From VRUE01 sp963716735 (lineage in GTDB: Bacteria; Actinomycetota; Thermoleophilia; Solirubrobacterales; 70-9), in contig OY970321.1 in NCBI GenBank assembly GCA_963716735.1, positions 1,736,001 through 1,800,000 on the forward strand: a DNA stretch of 64,000 bases, read 5' to 3'. The translations under genes and the position numbers were made by a program. The stretch's first letter is position 1. Every line of letters starts with the position of its first letter. The notes below the pieces were generated by a model that saw only the letters and a list, made by a program, of their open reading frames with translations, did no database searches and was not told where the DNA came from. Shown here one piece after another: positions 26,201 through 32,829 of this stretch.

Positions 26201-26664
26201 CCGCCGCACGCTTCGTCCCGGCCCAGGGGGCGCAGCCGTGCAACAACATGGTCTGCGAGCGGATCACCTTCATGTACGCGCCGCTGTACCGGCATGAGCA
26301 GCTCAACGAGGCAACCCATGAAGCCCTCGGCGAGATGTTCGGCGTCGCCAACATGGAGTCGTTCCAGCACCTGGCGCGGATGGTCCGCGCCGAGCACCTG
26401 GTGGGTGCCGACGGAGACGAGCGCTACCTACCCAACGTCGAGCGCATGGCGATCCCGACCGCTTTCATCCACGGCGCCGAGAACGCCTGCTTTCTCACCG
26501 AGAGCATCGAGCGAACGGTGAAGCGACTGTCGGAGGCCAACGGCGCCGAGCTCTACTCACACCACGAGATTCCCGAGTACGGACACATCGATTGCATCTT
26601 CGGCCGCGATGCGGCCCGCGACGTCTTCCCACACATGGCCGACCATCTCGAAGCCACTCAGTGA
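23257..26664 (+). CDS. GMC (cholesterol-oxidase-like) oxidoreductase fused to an alpha/beta hydrolase
   Basis: An 1135-residue three-part protein. Residues 1-560 are a GMC flavoenzyme of the cholesterol oxidase type: DVVVVGSGYGGGITASRMA binds FAD, a Cys cluster CVLCGDCVSGCNHRAKNT lies near residue 200, HPLGGCPMG is at 488, and GVNPLFTISALAERCC follows. A beta-rich linker domain (about 590-770) then leads to an alpha/beta hydrolase (about 800-1135). The nucleophile elbow reads AHCFG, so residue 910 is Cys in place of Ser, as in PHA synthases. The likely catalytic His is H1110 (EYGHID). A sterol or other hydrophobic alcohol substrate is inferred, not shown. Confidence 0.88.
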   Translation: MNRLSSPIENMDDHYDVVVVGSGYGGGITASRMARAGRRVCLLERGAERQPGEYPDTEGEMLDSLQVDSPPGHAGSRTGMYDIRINDDLNVFLGCGLGGTSLVNANVSLRPDGRVFEDARWPEEIRGDLNQGVASGYERAAEMLQPQPYPEDFPNLPKLAALEQSADGLNGNGHFYRPPINVTFEDGVNQVGEEQRACVLCGDCVSGCNHRAKNTVLMNYLPDARNHGAEIYTRVAVQSVERSSEGWVVHYQNVETGREAFDAPTDFVGADVVVLAAGALGSTEILLRSKEAGLPVSGQVGKRFSGNGDVLGFAYNADREINGIGYGEHSPAGREPVGPCITGIIDLRDEPSLNQGMVIEEGSIPGGLDGFMPGLLAAAGGLVGRDTDPGWADELKEKKREAESLLLGSHHGAVHNTQTFLVMTHDSGSGELRIEDGRLRIHWPDVGKEQIFAEVDRKLDAASAALGATYVRDPVWTKLLGQSLITVHPLGGCPMGADAERGAVDHKGRVFSTLQGSEVHDGLYVSDGAVVPRPLGVNPLFTISALAERCCALMAVDRGWAIEYSLPSTPPPPAPPPPVGVEFTERMSGFVSTTVSDSYVRGAEAAEGAGEALDFILTIRSSDLERLIAEPEHEARMDGTVSAPGLSPDPLAVSEATFNLFSDDPDQVATRTMQYRMKLSAEDGREYWFHGFKLIHDDRGLDLWSDTTTLFVTLYDGPNDGSPVLGKGILRIAPTDFMRQLTTMRATEAQSDRQALEAKAKFGRFFAGTLVDTYGGIFSREDDLDAGAEPRKRRQLRVDAPEIHTVRTDDGVEMRLTRYRGGEKGPLLVTHGLGVSSEIFTIDTIDTNLLEYMFAKGFDVWLLDYRASIELPSAHTRFNADDIATRDYPAAVEKVRALTGADSVQVLAHCFGATTFCCAMLAGLQGVRSAVISQIATDVVTPAESRIKAGLHLPDVLDAIGVDDLDANGDRQADWKAKVFDAAARFVPAQGAQPCNNMVCERITFMYAPLYRHEQLNEATHEALGEMFGVANMESFQHLARMVRAEHLVGADGDERYLPNVERMAIPTAFIHGAENACFLTESIERTVKRLSEANGAELYSHHEIPEYGHIDCIFGRDAARDVFPHMADHLEATQ

Positions 26665-27758
26665 TTCGCGGCAAGGCTCGCCTTCAGCGCGAGGATCTTG
26701 GCCGCCGCGACCTGAACCCGTTCGGCGTCGATGCGGCCGCCGCGCAGATCGGACAGTAGCCGGGAGTAAGCGATGGCCGAGGTCGATTCCGCGGTCGCGT
26801 AGAGCAGCAGATCGAGGCCGGCGGCGATCGCGCGGCGCGCCGGCTCGGTCTGTTCGACGATCGCCGGGGTCTCGAGGTCGTCGCTGATGGTGACACCGTC
26901 CACACCCGCCGCCGCCATCTCCCGGCTGTAGGTGAAAGGCGACATCACCGCGGGAAGTTCGCCGGTCAGGGACGGGTAGATGGCGTTGCTGACCATGACC
27001 AGCGTCAACGGCCCCGATCCACAGGACCGGTAGGGAACGTAGTCGGCACGGAGCTGCTCGGCAGAGGCGGTGACGGTTACGGCCCCTTCGTCGGTGTTGG
27101 CGGCGGCAAAGCCGAGGCCCGGGAAGTGCTTCAGCGTCGCGGCGACTCCGTGCGCAGTGAGCCCCGCGACGAACGCGCATGCCAGGCTCGCGACCGTGGC
27201 CGGAGTGGTACCGAAGGCGCGCGAGCCGAGAAAGCCACCGGGGTGCCCGACGTCGACAACCGGCGCGAGGTCGACGTCGATCCCCAGGTCGTGCAGGTAC
27301 TGGCCCGTGGCCGCTCCCTGCTTGGCGGCACGCTCCGGGCTGGACATCGCCGCGGCGGCGAGGGTCGGAGGGCCCGGCAGCCGCTTCACGCTGCCCCCCT
27401 CCTGGTCGAGCATGACCAACAGAGGCGGGTTGCCGCCGGCGCTCGCCGCCTGCTGAAGCCGCTCGACCAGGTCGCTCACTGCGGACTCGCCGCCGCTGAG
27501 GTTCTCTTCGAAGAGGATCGCCCCACCCACCTCGCCGGCTCTAACCCGGGCAAGAAACCGGCGTGGCGGTGCGCTTCCGGCAAAGCGGCCGACCAGCATC
27601 TGACCAAGCGCCTTGCCATCGTCGAGCTCGGCCGGGAGAACGTCCTGCGAGACCCTCAGATCTCGCGGTGAAATCCGGTCGCCCGCTGACTCGAAGATGA
27701 CAACGAACACTGCCGACACGGCGAGCGCGATCAGGATCAGGCGGGTCTTCATGCGCAT
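26658..27758 (-). CDS. Glycoside hydrolase family 3 beta-N-acetylhexosaminidase-like protein
   Basis: A 366-residue GH3 N-terminal domain protein with an N-terminal membrane anchor or signal (LILIALAVSAVFVVIFESAG). VGGAILFEENL, LLVMLDQEGGSVKRLPG, LGIDVDLAPVVDVGHPGGFLGSRAFG, TLKHFPGLGFA (the KHFPG loop with its His) and VTISDDLE (nucleophile Asp) match NagZ-type enzymes acting on N-acetylglucosaminides of the cell wall. It converges on the GMC fusion gene with a 7 bp overlap. Confidence 0.9.
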   Translation of the reverse strand: MRMKTRLILIALAVSAVFVVIFESAGDRISPRDLRVSQDVLPAELDDGKALGQMLVGRFAGSAPPRRFLARVRAGEVGGAILFEENLSGGESAVSDLVERLQQAASAGGNPPLLVMLDQEGGSVKRLPGPPTLAAAAMSSPERAAKQGAATGQYLHDLGIDVDLAPVVDVGHPGGFLGSRAFGTTPATVASLACAFVAGLTAHGVAATLKHFPGLGFAAANTDEGAVTVTASAEQLRADYVPYRSCGSGPLTLVMVSNAIYPSLTGELPAVMSPFTYSREMAAAGVDGVTISDDLETPAIVEQTEPARRAIAAGLDLLLYATAESTSAIAYSRLLSDLRGGRIDAERVQVAAAKILALKASLAANH

Positions 27759-27808
27759 ATGACGATGACCGACGGGGACGACTGCATCGTCTCTTCATAA
27801 TCTGAGCG

Positions 27809-29386
27809 ATGCCCGGTCCAGCCCATCGAGTGCTCTCCGAGTCGCAGCTGGCAACGCTGGCCGAGCACGGAGAGGAACGGCGGGCAAAGGCCGGGGACAC
27901 GCTGTTCGAGATCGGCGACGAGAGCTACCCGTTCATCGCCATAGTCGAAGGGGAGGCCAAGGTGATGGACGCCGCCGGGCGCGAGATCGTCCGCCACGGC
28001 GACTCGGGCTTCCTCGGCGAGATGAACCTGCTCTCCGGCCAGACCGTCTTCCTCACCGCCGTCGCCACCGAGCCGATGCGCTACATCGCGGTCGAGCGCG
28101 AAGTGCTGCGACAGCTGCTCTTCGAGGACGGTTCGCTGTCCGACCTGCTCCTCTCCGCCTTCGTCCAGCGCCGCGAGCTGCTGCAGCAGCGCCAAGGGGT
28201 CGGCATCGAGATCGTCGGCCCGCGCGACTCGGCTGACACGCGGCGGCTGCTCGACTTCGCCAAGCGCCTGCGCCTGCCCAATACCTGGATCGACCCGGCC
28301 GAGAGCGTGGAGACGGCGGCGTTGGTCGAGCAGGCCGGCGTCGAGGGTCTGCCTTTGGTCCGCCTTCCCGGTGGCATCGAGCTGCGACGGCCAAGCAACG
28401 GCGAGCTCTCGCGAGCGCTGGGGATCGGCGCCGAGCTGCCACAGCGCGAAGAGGTCGACCTGCTCGTCATCGGCGGCGGCCCGGCGGGGCTCGGCGCAGC
28501 CGTCTATGGCGCCTCCGAGGGACTCGACACGCTGGTCATCGAGAGCACCGTGCTCGGCGGCCAGGCGGGGACCTCGCGGCGGATCGAGAATTATCTCGGC
28601 TTCCCCGCCGGCATCAGCGGCACCGAGCTGACCAGCCGGGCGATCGCCCAGGCACGCAAGTTCCGCGCCCGCACGGCGACGCCCTACCGCGCCCGCACGC
28701 TGGAGCCCGGCGACGGGCACCACACGGTCAAGCTCGACGAAGGCAACGAAATCGTGGCGCGGACGGTGCTGCTCGCCACCGGGGCCGAATACCGGCGGCT
28801 GCCGGTCGCGGGGCTCGACGAGTACGAGGGGCTGAGCGTCTTCTACGCCGCCGGACCGCCGGAGGGGCAGCTCTGCGCCGCGCAGCGGGTCGGCGTCATC
28901 GGCGGCGGCAACTCGGCCGCCCAGGCCGCCGTATGGCTCGCGCGCGGAGGCGCGCTGGTCACCCTCCTGCACCGCCGCGCGGACCTGGGCGAGACGATGT
29001 CGCGCTACCTGATCGAAGAGCTCGAGCGCTACGGCGTCGCCATCCGCGACCGCAGCGAAGTCGCCGCGCTGCACGGCGAGGACGGCCGGCTCGCTGCCGT
29101 CACCCTCACCGATGGGGCGGAGCTGCCGCTTTCCTTCCTCTTCCTCTTCCTCGGCGCCTCCCCGTGCACCGAGTGGCTCGGCGACACGGTCGCCCGCGAC
29201 GCCAAGGGGTTTGTCCTCACCGGCGCCGAAGCGGGAGCCGAGGGGCTGCTCGAGACCAGCGTGCCCGGCGTCTACGCGGCCGGCGACGTGCGCGCCGGCT
29301 CGATCAAGCGCTGCGCGACCGCTGTCGGCGAGGGAGCCACCGTCGTCCGCTTCGTCCACGAGCACCTCTCGGCCAAGTCCGCGTAG
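27809..29386 (+). CDS. Thioredoxin-reductase-like flavoprotein with N-terminal cNMP-binding domain
   Basis: A 525-residue protein. Residues 10-130 are a CRP-type cyclic-nucleotide-binding domain (GDTLFEIGDESYPFIAIVEG, GSGFLGEMNLLSGQTVFLTAVA-like). A thioredoxin-like stretch follows (about 135-205), then a two-domain reductase with the FAD loop VIGGGPAGLGAAVY, GGQAGTSRRIENYLGFP, the NAD loop VGVIGGGNSAAQAA and GVYAAGDVRAG. The CxxC redox centre of true thioredoxin reductases is missing where it should lie before VGVIGGG. CATAAT ends 7 nt before ATG 27809, consistent with a leaderless start. Confidence 0.88.
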   Translation: MPGPAHRVLSESQLATLAEHGEERRAKAGDTLFEIGDESYPFIAIVEGEAKVMDAAGREIVRHGDSGFLGEMNLLSGQTVFLTAVATEPMRYIAVEREVLRQLLFEDGSLSDLLLSAFVQRRELLQQRQGVGIEIVGPRDSADTRRLLDFAKRLRLPNTWIDPAESVETAALVEQAGVEGLPLVRLPGGIELRRPSNGELSRALGIGAELPQREEVDLLVIGGGPAGLGAAVYGASEGLDTLVIESTVLGGQAGTSRRIENYLGFPAGISGTELTSRAIAQARKFRARTATPYRARTLEPGDGHHTVKLDEGNEIVARTVLLATGAEYRRLPVAGLDEYEGLSVFYAAGPPEGQLCAAQRVGVIGGGNSAAQAAVWLARGGALVTLLHRRADLGETMSRYLIEELERYGVAIRDRSEVAALHGEDGRLAAVTLTDGAELPLSFLFLFLGASPCTEWLGDTVARDAKGFVLTGAEAGAEGLLETSVPGVYAAGDVRAGSIKRCATAVGEGATVVRFVHEHLSAKSA

Positions 29387-29398
29387 CCTTTCCGAGTC

Positions 29399-29959
29399 TT
29401 GAACCTGAAACGGAGAGCGATGACGCTCGCCCTGCTGGGCGCCGGCGCGGTGGCTGCACTCGGTGCACCGAGTGCAGCCGGACAGGCTGTCCCCTGGGGC
29501 TACAACTGCATCCCGGCTTCAACCGGGGTGCCCAGGACCAGCGCCACCTGCGGCGCGACCCTCGTCGACGGCCAGGCGGTCGCGCCGCCCAACGCACCGG
29601 CGGAGGTCAAGGCGGCGATCGCCGCCGCCAACCACATCGCCGGCAGGCCGTATGTCTGGGGCGGCGGACACCGGAGCTGGTCGACCCGCGGCTATGACTG
29701 CTCCGGCGCCGTCGGCTACGCCCTGCACGGCGCCGGACTGCTCGAGACGACGATGGTCTCGGGACAGCTGGCCTACTGGGGACTGGGTGGGGTCGGGCGC
29801 TGGATCAGCGTCTACGCCAACGAGGAGCACGTCTACATGGTCATCGCCGGGCTGCGCTTCGACACCCGCGACAACCCACCCGGGGTGACCGGCCCCCGCT
29901 GGCACACCGAACGGGTCGACCCGCGCAGGTTCGCGGTGCGCCACCCGACCGGCCTCTAG
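29399..29959 (+). CDS. Secreted NlpC/P60-like protein
   Basis: A 186-residue exported protein starting at TTG 29399 (signal NLKRRAMTLALLGAGAVAALG). ATG 29420 would lose the basic n-region. After a spacer, the domain has AAANHIAGRPYVWGGGHRSW, GYDCSGAVGYAL with the expected catalytic Cys, and EEHVYMVIAGLRFDT with the His. It is likely a wall peptidase or amidase. A close paralogue lies at 32053-32826. Confidence 0.8.
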   Translation: MNLKRRAMTLALLGAGAVAALGAPSAAGQAVPWGYNCIPASTGVPRTSATCGATLVDGQAVAPPNAPAEVKAAIAAANHIAGRPYVWGGGHRSWSTRGYDCSGAVGYALHGAGLLETTMVSGQLAYWGLGGVGRWISVYANEEHVYMVIAGLRFDTRDNPPGVTGPRWHTERVDPRRFAVRHPTGL

Positions 29960-29969
29960 CCGGACTCAC

Positions 29970-31220
29970 CTACGGTTCTTTGATCGGATCCCGCGGCGAT
30001 TCGAACGCCACCAACCCCACCGTCGTCGGGATCGGCTTCTCCCCAGACCTGGCAATGCGGCCTTCGGCGCTCTCCCGCTCCTTGGCGATGAGCGCATCGA
30101 GGGCGCCGATCGAGGCGGTCACTTTCTCCCAGCCCTGCCGATCGAGGCGGAGGACCGACCAGCTCAGGTGATTGTCGAGCCGGGACTCGAACGTCCCTGC
30201 CGCGATCGCCGCCTTGACCTGCTCCGCAAGCTGCTTGAAGGTCGTCCAGCCAGGGGTCTGGGCGACCGAGTCCGGCACCTCGGCCCAGCTTTCCCGATCG
30301 GAGATCGCCGGCCCGGTCGCCCTGTAGAAGAGCTCGACGGCCGAGCGGCGCCTCCCTCCCGTCTTCTGGCTGACCTGCTCCAGCCAGCCGAACCTCTCCA
30401 GCACCTTGAAGCGACGGCGGATGCCCGCGATCGAATCGCCGCCGAATTCAGCGTGAAACAGCGGCGCGCTTATCTCTCGCCGGTTCGCCTCGGCGACGAT
30501 CTCCAGGCAGAGCTCGTCGGCGAACACTTTGGAGATGCGCAGCGGAAAGGGGACCGGGGAGTCCCTATGGATCTCCGCCAGGGTGGGCGTGACTCGCTCC
30601 TCGTGTGGATTCTCAGGGGATGGCGCGGAGTCGAATGCGGTGAGGGCAAGGGTTGCCACGGTCGGCTTCTCGCCCGTGTGTGCGACGCGGATTTTGGCGT
30701 CGTCCTGCTCCTCGAAGATGGACTCGAACAGCGCGTCGATGGCGGCGAGGACCCGTTCCCAGCCGAGCTGGTCGAGGACCATGCCCATCCAGCTCAGGTG
30801 GCTGCCTGCTCGGGCCTCCAAGGTTCCCGCCGTGAGCGCCTCCCGCACTCGCTCCGCGAGGATCCGGAAGGTCCTCCAACTGATCGCGACCCGCATCGAG
30901 TAAGGCACCAACGCCCAGGTCTCGTTGTCGAAGACGGCGAGCTCGGGGGCCCGGTAGAAGTGCTCACGCGCGCCACGCCGGCTGCCTCCGGTCTCGCTCC
31001 GAACGTATCTGAGCCAGCCGTGCTCGGCGAGCTTCTTGAAGTTCTTGTCGACCCGGGAAATCGAGCCGCCGCCGAACTCCTCGTAGAACTGCTTCGGGCT
31101 CATTTCCCGCAGGTAGAGCTCGGTGACGATCGTTATCCGAAGCTCGACCGCAAACACGACGGACAGGCGTCGCAGGTACGCCACCCGCGACATCACGCCA
31201 GTCAAGGTTTTCGTCACCAC
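29970..31220 (-). CDS. Winged-helix regulator with internal duplication (two complete modules)
   Basis: A 416-residue protein made of two homologous halves (about 10-205 and 225-410). Each has a winged helix (FGGGSISRVDKNFKKLAEHGWL versus FGGDSIAGIRRRFKVLERFGWL), an Arg-rich wing ending in HFYRA/LFYRA, and a helical C-terminal part marked HLSWMGMVLDQLGW versus HLSWSVLRLDRQGW, closing TVATLALTAFDS/TTVGLVAFES. The same module is found singly at 38747 and 39786. The covalent dimer implies an asymmetric or fixed-spacing operator. It is divergent from a 19-aa peptide gene at 31361. Confidence 0.8.
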   Translation of the reverse strand: MVTKTLTGVMSRVAYLRRLSVVFAVELRITIVTELYLREMSPKQFYEEFGGGSISRVDKNFKKLAEHGWLRYVRSETGGSRRGAREHFYRAPELAVFDNETWALVPYSMRVAISWRTFRILAERVREALTAGTLEARAGSHLSWMGMVLDQLGWERVLAAIDALFESIFEEQDDAKIRVAHTGEKPTVATLALTAFDSAPSPENPHEERVTPTLAEIHRDSPVPFPLRISKVFADELCLEIVAEANRREISAPLFHAEFGGDSIAGIRRRFKVLERFGWLEQVSQKTGGRRRSAVELFYRATGPAISDRESWAEVPDSVAQTPGWTTFKQLAEQVKAAIAAGTFESRLDNHLSWSVLRLDRQGWEKVTASIGALDALIAKERESAEGRIARSGEKPIPTTVGLVAFESPRDPIKEP

Positions 31221-31263
31221 GCGATTCCTTCCGAATGCTTAGTTCTCCGCTGAGCATCACATT

Positions 31264-31276
31264 CTAGGAAGTTTTC
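31264..31276. promoter_or_regulatory. Shared upstream motif, copy at the first peptide locus
   Basis: CTAGGAAGTTTTC lies in the divergent region between the tandem regulator and the first peptide gene. Twelve of its 13 bases recur at 39694-39706 upstream of the third regulator. A second TTTCTAAAGGAAG follows at once (31273-31285), giving a tandem direct repeat. It is a candidate binding site of the regulator family. Confidence 0.45.
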
Positions 31277-31360
31277 TAAAGGAAGCCAAAGCCGTCTCTA
31301 AATATGCGCGAGTCAGACTTACTCCGACTTTTCTCACCAAAAGGGAAAGGGGGTAAGGAG

Positions 31361-31420
31361 ATGAAGCTCGCAGCGACCTACGCGATTCCGCCGGTCGTAT
31401 CGATCAGGAAGGCCGGCTGA
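31361..31420 (+). CDS. 19-residue micropeptide 1 (SIRK peptide)
   Basis: ATG 31361 opens a 20-codon frame encoding MKLAATYAIPPVVSIRKAG. AAGGAG directly abuts the ATG, and a G-rich stretch (AGGGGG, 31348-31353) lies 7 nt upstream at a normal ribosome-site spacing. The frame is followed after 14 nt by an intrinsic terminator. Its real status is supported by a sibling at 39521 with exactly the same length, SIRK at the same residues 14-17, identical codons there (13 identical bases), and the same position divergent from a regulator of one family. It has no signal peptide and no cysteine. It may be a signalling or leader peptide. Confidence 0.6.
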   Translation: MKLAATYAIPPVVSIRKAG

Positions 31421-31434
31421 TCGGACAGTCCGAT

Positions 31435-31488
31435 CGCACGAGCCGGGCTCTCGACGCCCAGCGTCTGGGCTCGGCTCGTGCGTCTTTT
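31435..31488 (+). terminator. Intrinsic terminator of micropeptide 1
   Basis: CGCACGAGCC (31435-31444) pairs perfectly with GGCTCGTGCG (31473-31482). An inner hairpin GCCCAG-CGT-CTGGGC (31456-31470) lies within the loop, and TCTTTT follows the stem. It closes the short peptide transcript before the next gene at 31560. Confidence 0.75.
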
Positions 31489-31559
31489 ACGTGATTTTGA
31501 CCTGCGGCTTACCGGCAGCCGCGATGCTGCGCCCCTCACCCAGACGAAGGAGGTACGGC

Positions 31560-31766
31560 ATGGCACAGATACTGATAGTTGCCGATCCCCATGGAGAGGA
31601 TGCGGGCACGGTCGTCTACCGGGAGCGGATCGCAACCACCGATCTCGAGTCGAATCATTTCTCGGGCCAGCTGGTGGAGCGGGTCGGCTGGGCCGTCCGC
31701 GACGCTGACCGACTGGAGCACGACAGCCTGCTGCCGATGTCGAACGGCGATCGGAAGGTGGACTAA
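31560..31766 (+). CDS. Small protein of unknown function (68 aa)
   Basis: A 68-residue protein with a strong AAGGAGG site 7 nt before ATG 31560. It reads MAQILIVADPHGEDAGTVVY at the start (a beta strand and a loop) and continues with VERVGWAVRDADRLE. It has no membrane segment or known motif. It follows the terminator of the peptide gene and overlaps the end of the convergent DUF4235 gene by 4 bp. Confidence 0.6.
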   Translation: MAQILIVADPHGEDAGTVVYRERIATTDLESNHFSGQLVERVGWAVRDADRLEHDSLLPMSNGDRKVD

Positions 31767-32026
31767 GACTTCTCGCCCGGCCAGGTTCCGGTCAGCCGCG
31801 CGAACCTGCCGCGAACGCCGTGGTCGACCACGCCTTTGGTCAGGCGGAAGACCGCGCCCTCGACCACGAGGGCCGCGATCAGTTTCGGATAGGAGACGTC
31901 TCGCTGATCGGGCTCGGGTGGCTCCTCGTCGTCGAAAACCGCCCAGAGACGATCGAAGCCCTTCTGGGCAACCATCCCCGCCAGCAGCCCGGCGAGGATT
32001 CCTATCGGCGCAAAGATCAGCTTCAT
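31763..32026 (-). CDS. DUF4235 membrane protein
   Basis: An 87-residue DUF4235 protein. It has an N-terminal hydrophobic helix (IFAPIGILAGLLAGMVAQKGFDRLWAVF), the family linker with PPEPDQRDVSYPKLIAALVVEGAVF and a basic C-terminal region. Members are small actinobacterial membrane proteins with no established role. I start at ATG 32026. The longer open frame upstream is shadow sequence. Confidence 0.8.
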   Translation of the reverse strand: MKLIFAPIGILAGLLAGMVAQKGFDRLWAVFDDEEPPEPDQRDVSYPKLIAALVVEGAVFRLTKGVVDHGVRGRFARLTGTWPGEKS

Positions 32027-32052
32027 CGTTGGCCAACTACCCTCAACCGGGC

Positions 32053-32826
32053 ATGGCCAACCTCCACCGGCCAATCCAGCTCGCTTTCGCGGTCGCCGCC
32101 GCCGCGACGGCGCTGGCGATTTCCGGCTGCGGAAGCGCCGAACCTCAGGCGCCCCTTGCCGAGGTCCGCTCTCCGCACAGCAGGATCGCTGAGGAGAAGC
32201 CGCCGCGCGCGCAGCCCCCGTACGACGTGCTCCCGAAGAACTCGTCCGAGACGAGGCCGGCGCCGCCGAATCCCGAACCGGCTCCAAAGCACCTCGACCC
32301 CTCGGAAATGCCGCCCGCGTCGGCGGGGACCAACGGCTCTTACGTCCCTCGCCCCGCAGCCGAACGGGAAAAGATCACGCCGCGCACGATGGCGAAGCTG
32401 GAGCGGAAAGCCGCCTCCGGCAGTGCGGTCCTGCTGAGCGGGGTCGCGCTCGCGCCACCGAGCGCGCCGGAAGCGATCAAGGCGGCGATCAGCGCGGCCA
32501 ACATGATCATCGGCCGGCCCTATATATGGGGCGGCGGCCACTCCTCCTGGTACTCGCGCGGGTACGACTGCTCCGGGGCGGTCAGCTACGCGCTCGCCGG
32601 TGGGGGCTTCCTTGCCGCACCGCTCACCTCGAGCCAACTGGAGTCCTGGGGAGAGCCCGGGCCAGGTCGCTGGCTGACGGTCTACGCCAACGCCGGCCAT
32701 GCCTACGCGGTGATCGCCGGCCTGCGCTGGGACACCGTCGGCGACGCGAGAGGAACCGGGCCACGCTGGCACCCCGCCCTGCCCTACCCGGAGGGCTTCG
32801 TCGCCCGCCATCCCCCCGGTTTCTGA
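32053..32826 (+). CDS. NlpC/P60-like lipoprotein
   Basis: A 257-residue exported protein with a lipoprotein signal (LAFAVAAAATALAISGCGS; lipobox Cys in SGC). A proline-rich linker of about 100 residues leads to a domain with AANMIIGRPYIWGGGHSSW, GYDCSGAVSYAL (catalytic Cys) and NAGHAYAVIAGLRWDT (His). It is a paralogue of the protein at 29399-29959 with the same core. The linker suits a membrane-anchored enzyme reaching the peptidoglycan. Confidence 0.85.
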   Translation: MANLHRPIQLAFAVAAAATALAISGCGSAEPQAPLAEVRSPHSRIAEEKPPRAQPPYDVLPKNSSETRPAPPNPEPAPKHLDPSEMPPASAGTNGSYVPRPAAEREKITPRTMAKLERKAASGSAVLLSGVALAPPSAPEAIKAAISAANMIIGRPYIWGGGHSSWYSRGYDCSGAVSYALAGGGFLAAPLTSSQLESWGEPGPGRWLTVYANAGHAYAVIAGLRWDTVGDARGTGPRWHPALPYPEGFVARHPPGF

Positions 32827-32829
32827 CGG

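Noticed and set aside
23203..26397. 1064-codon open frame on the minus strand
   Set aside because: It lies entirely opposite the GMC-hydrolase fusion, has an Arg/Asp/Val/His-rich composition typical of antisense frames in high-GC DNA, and shows no domain.
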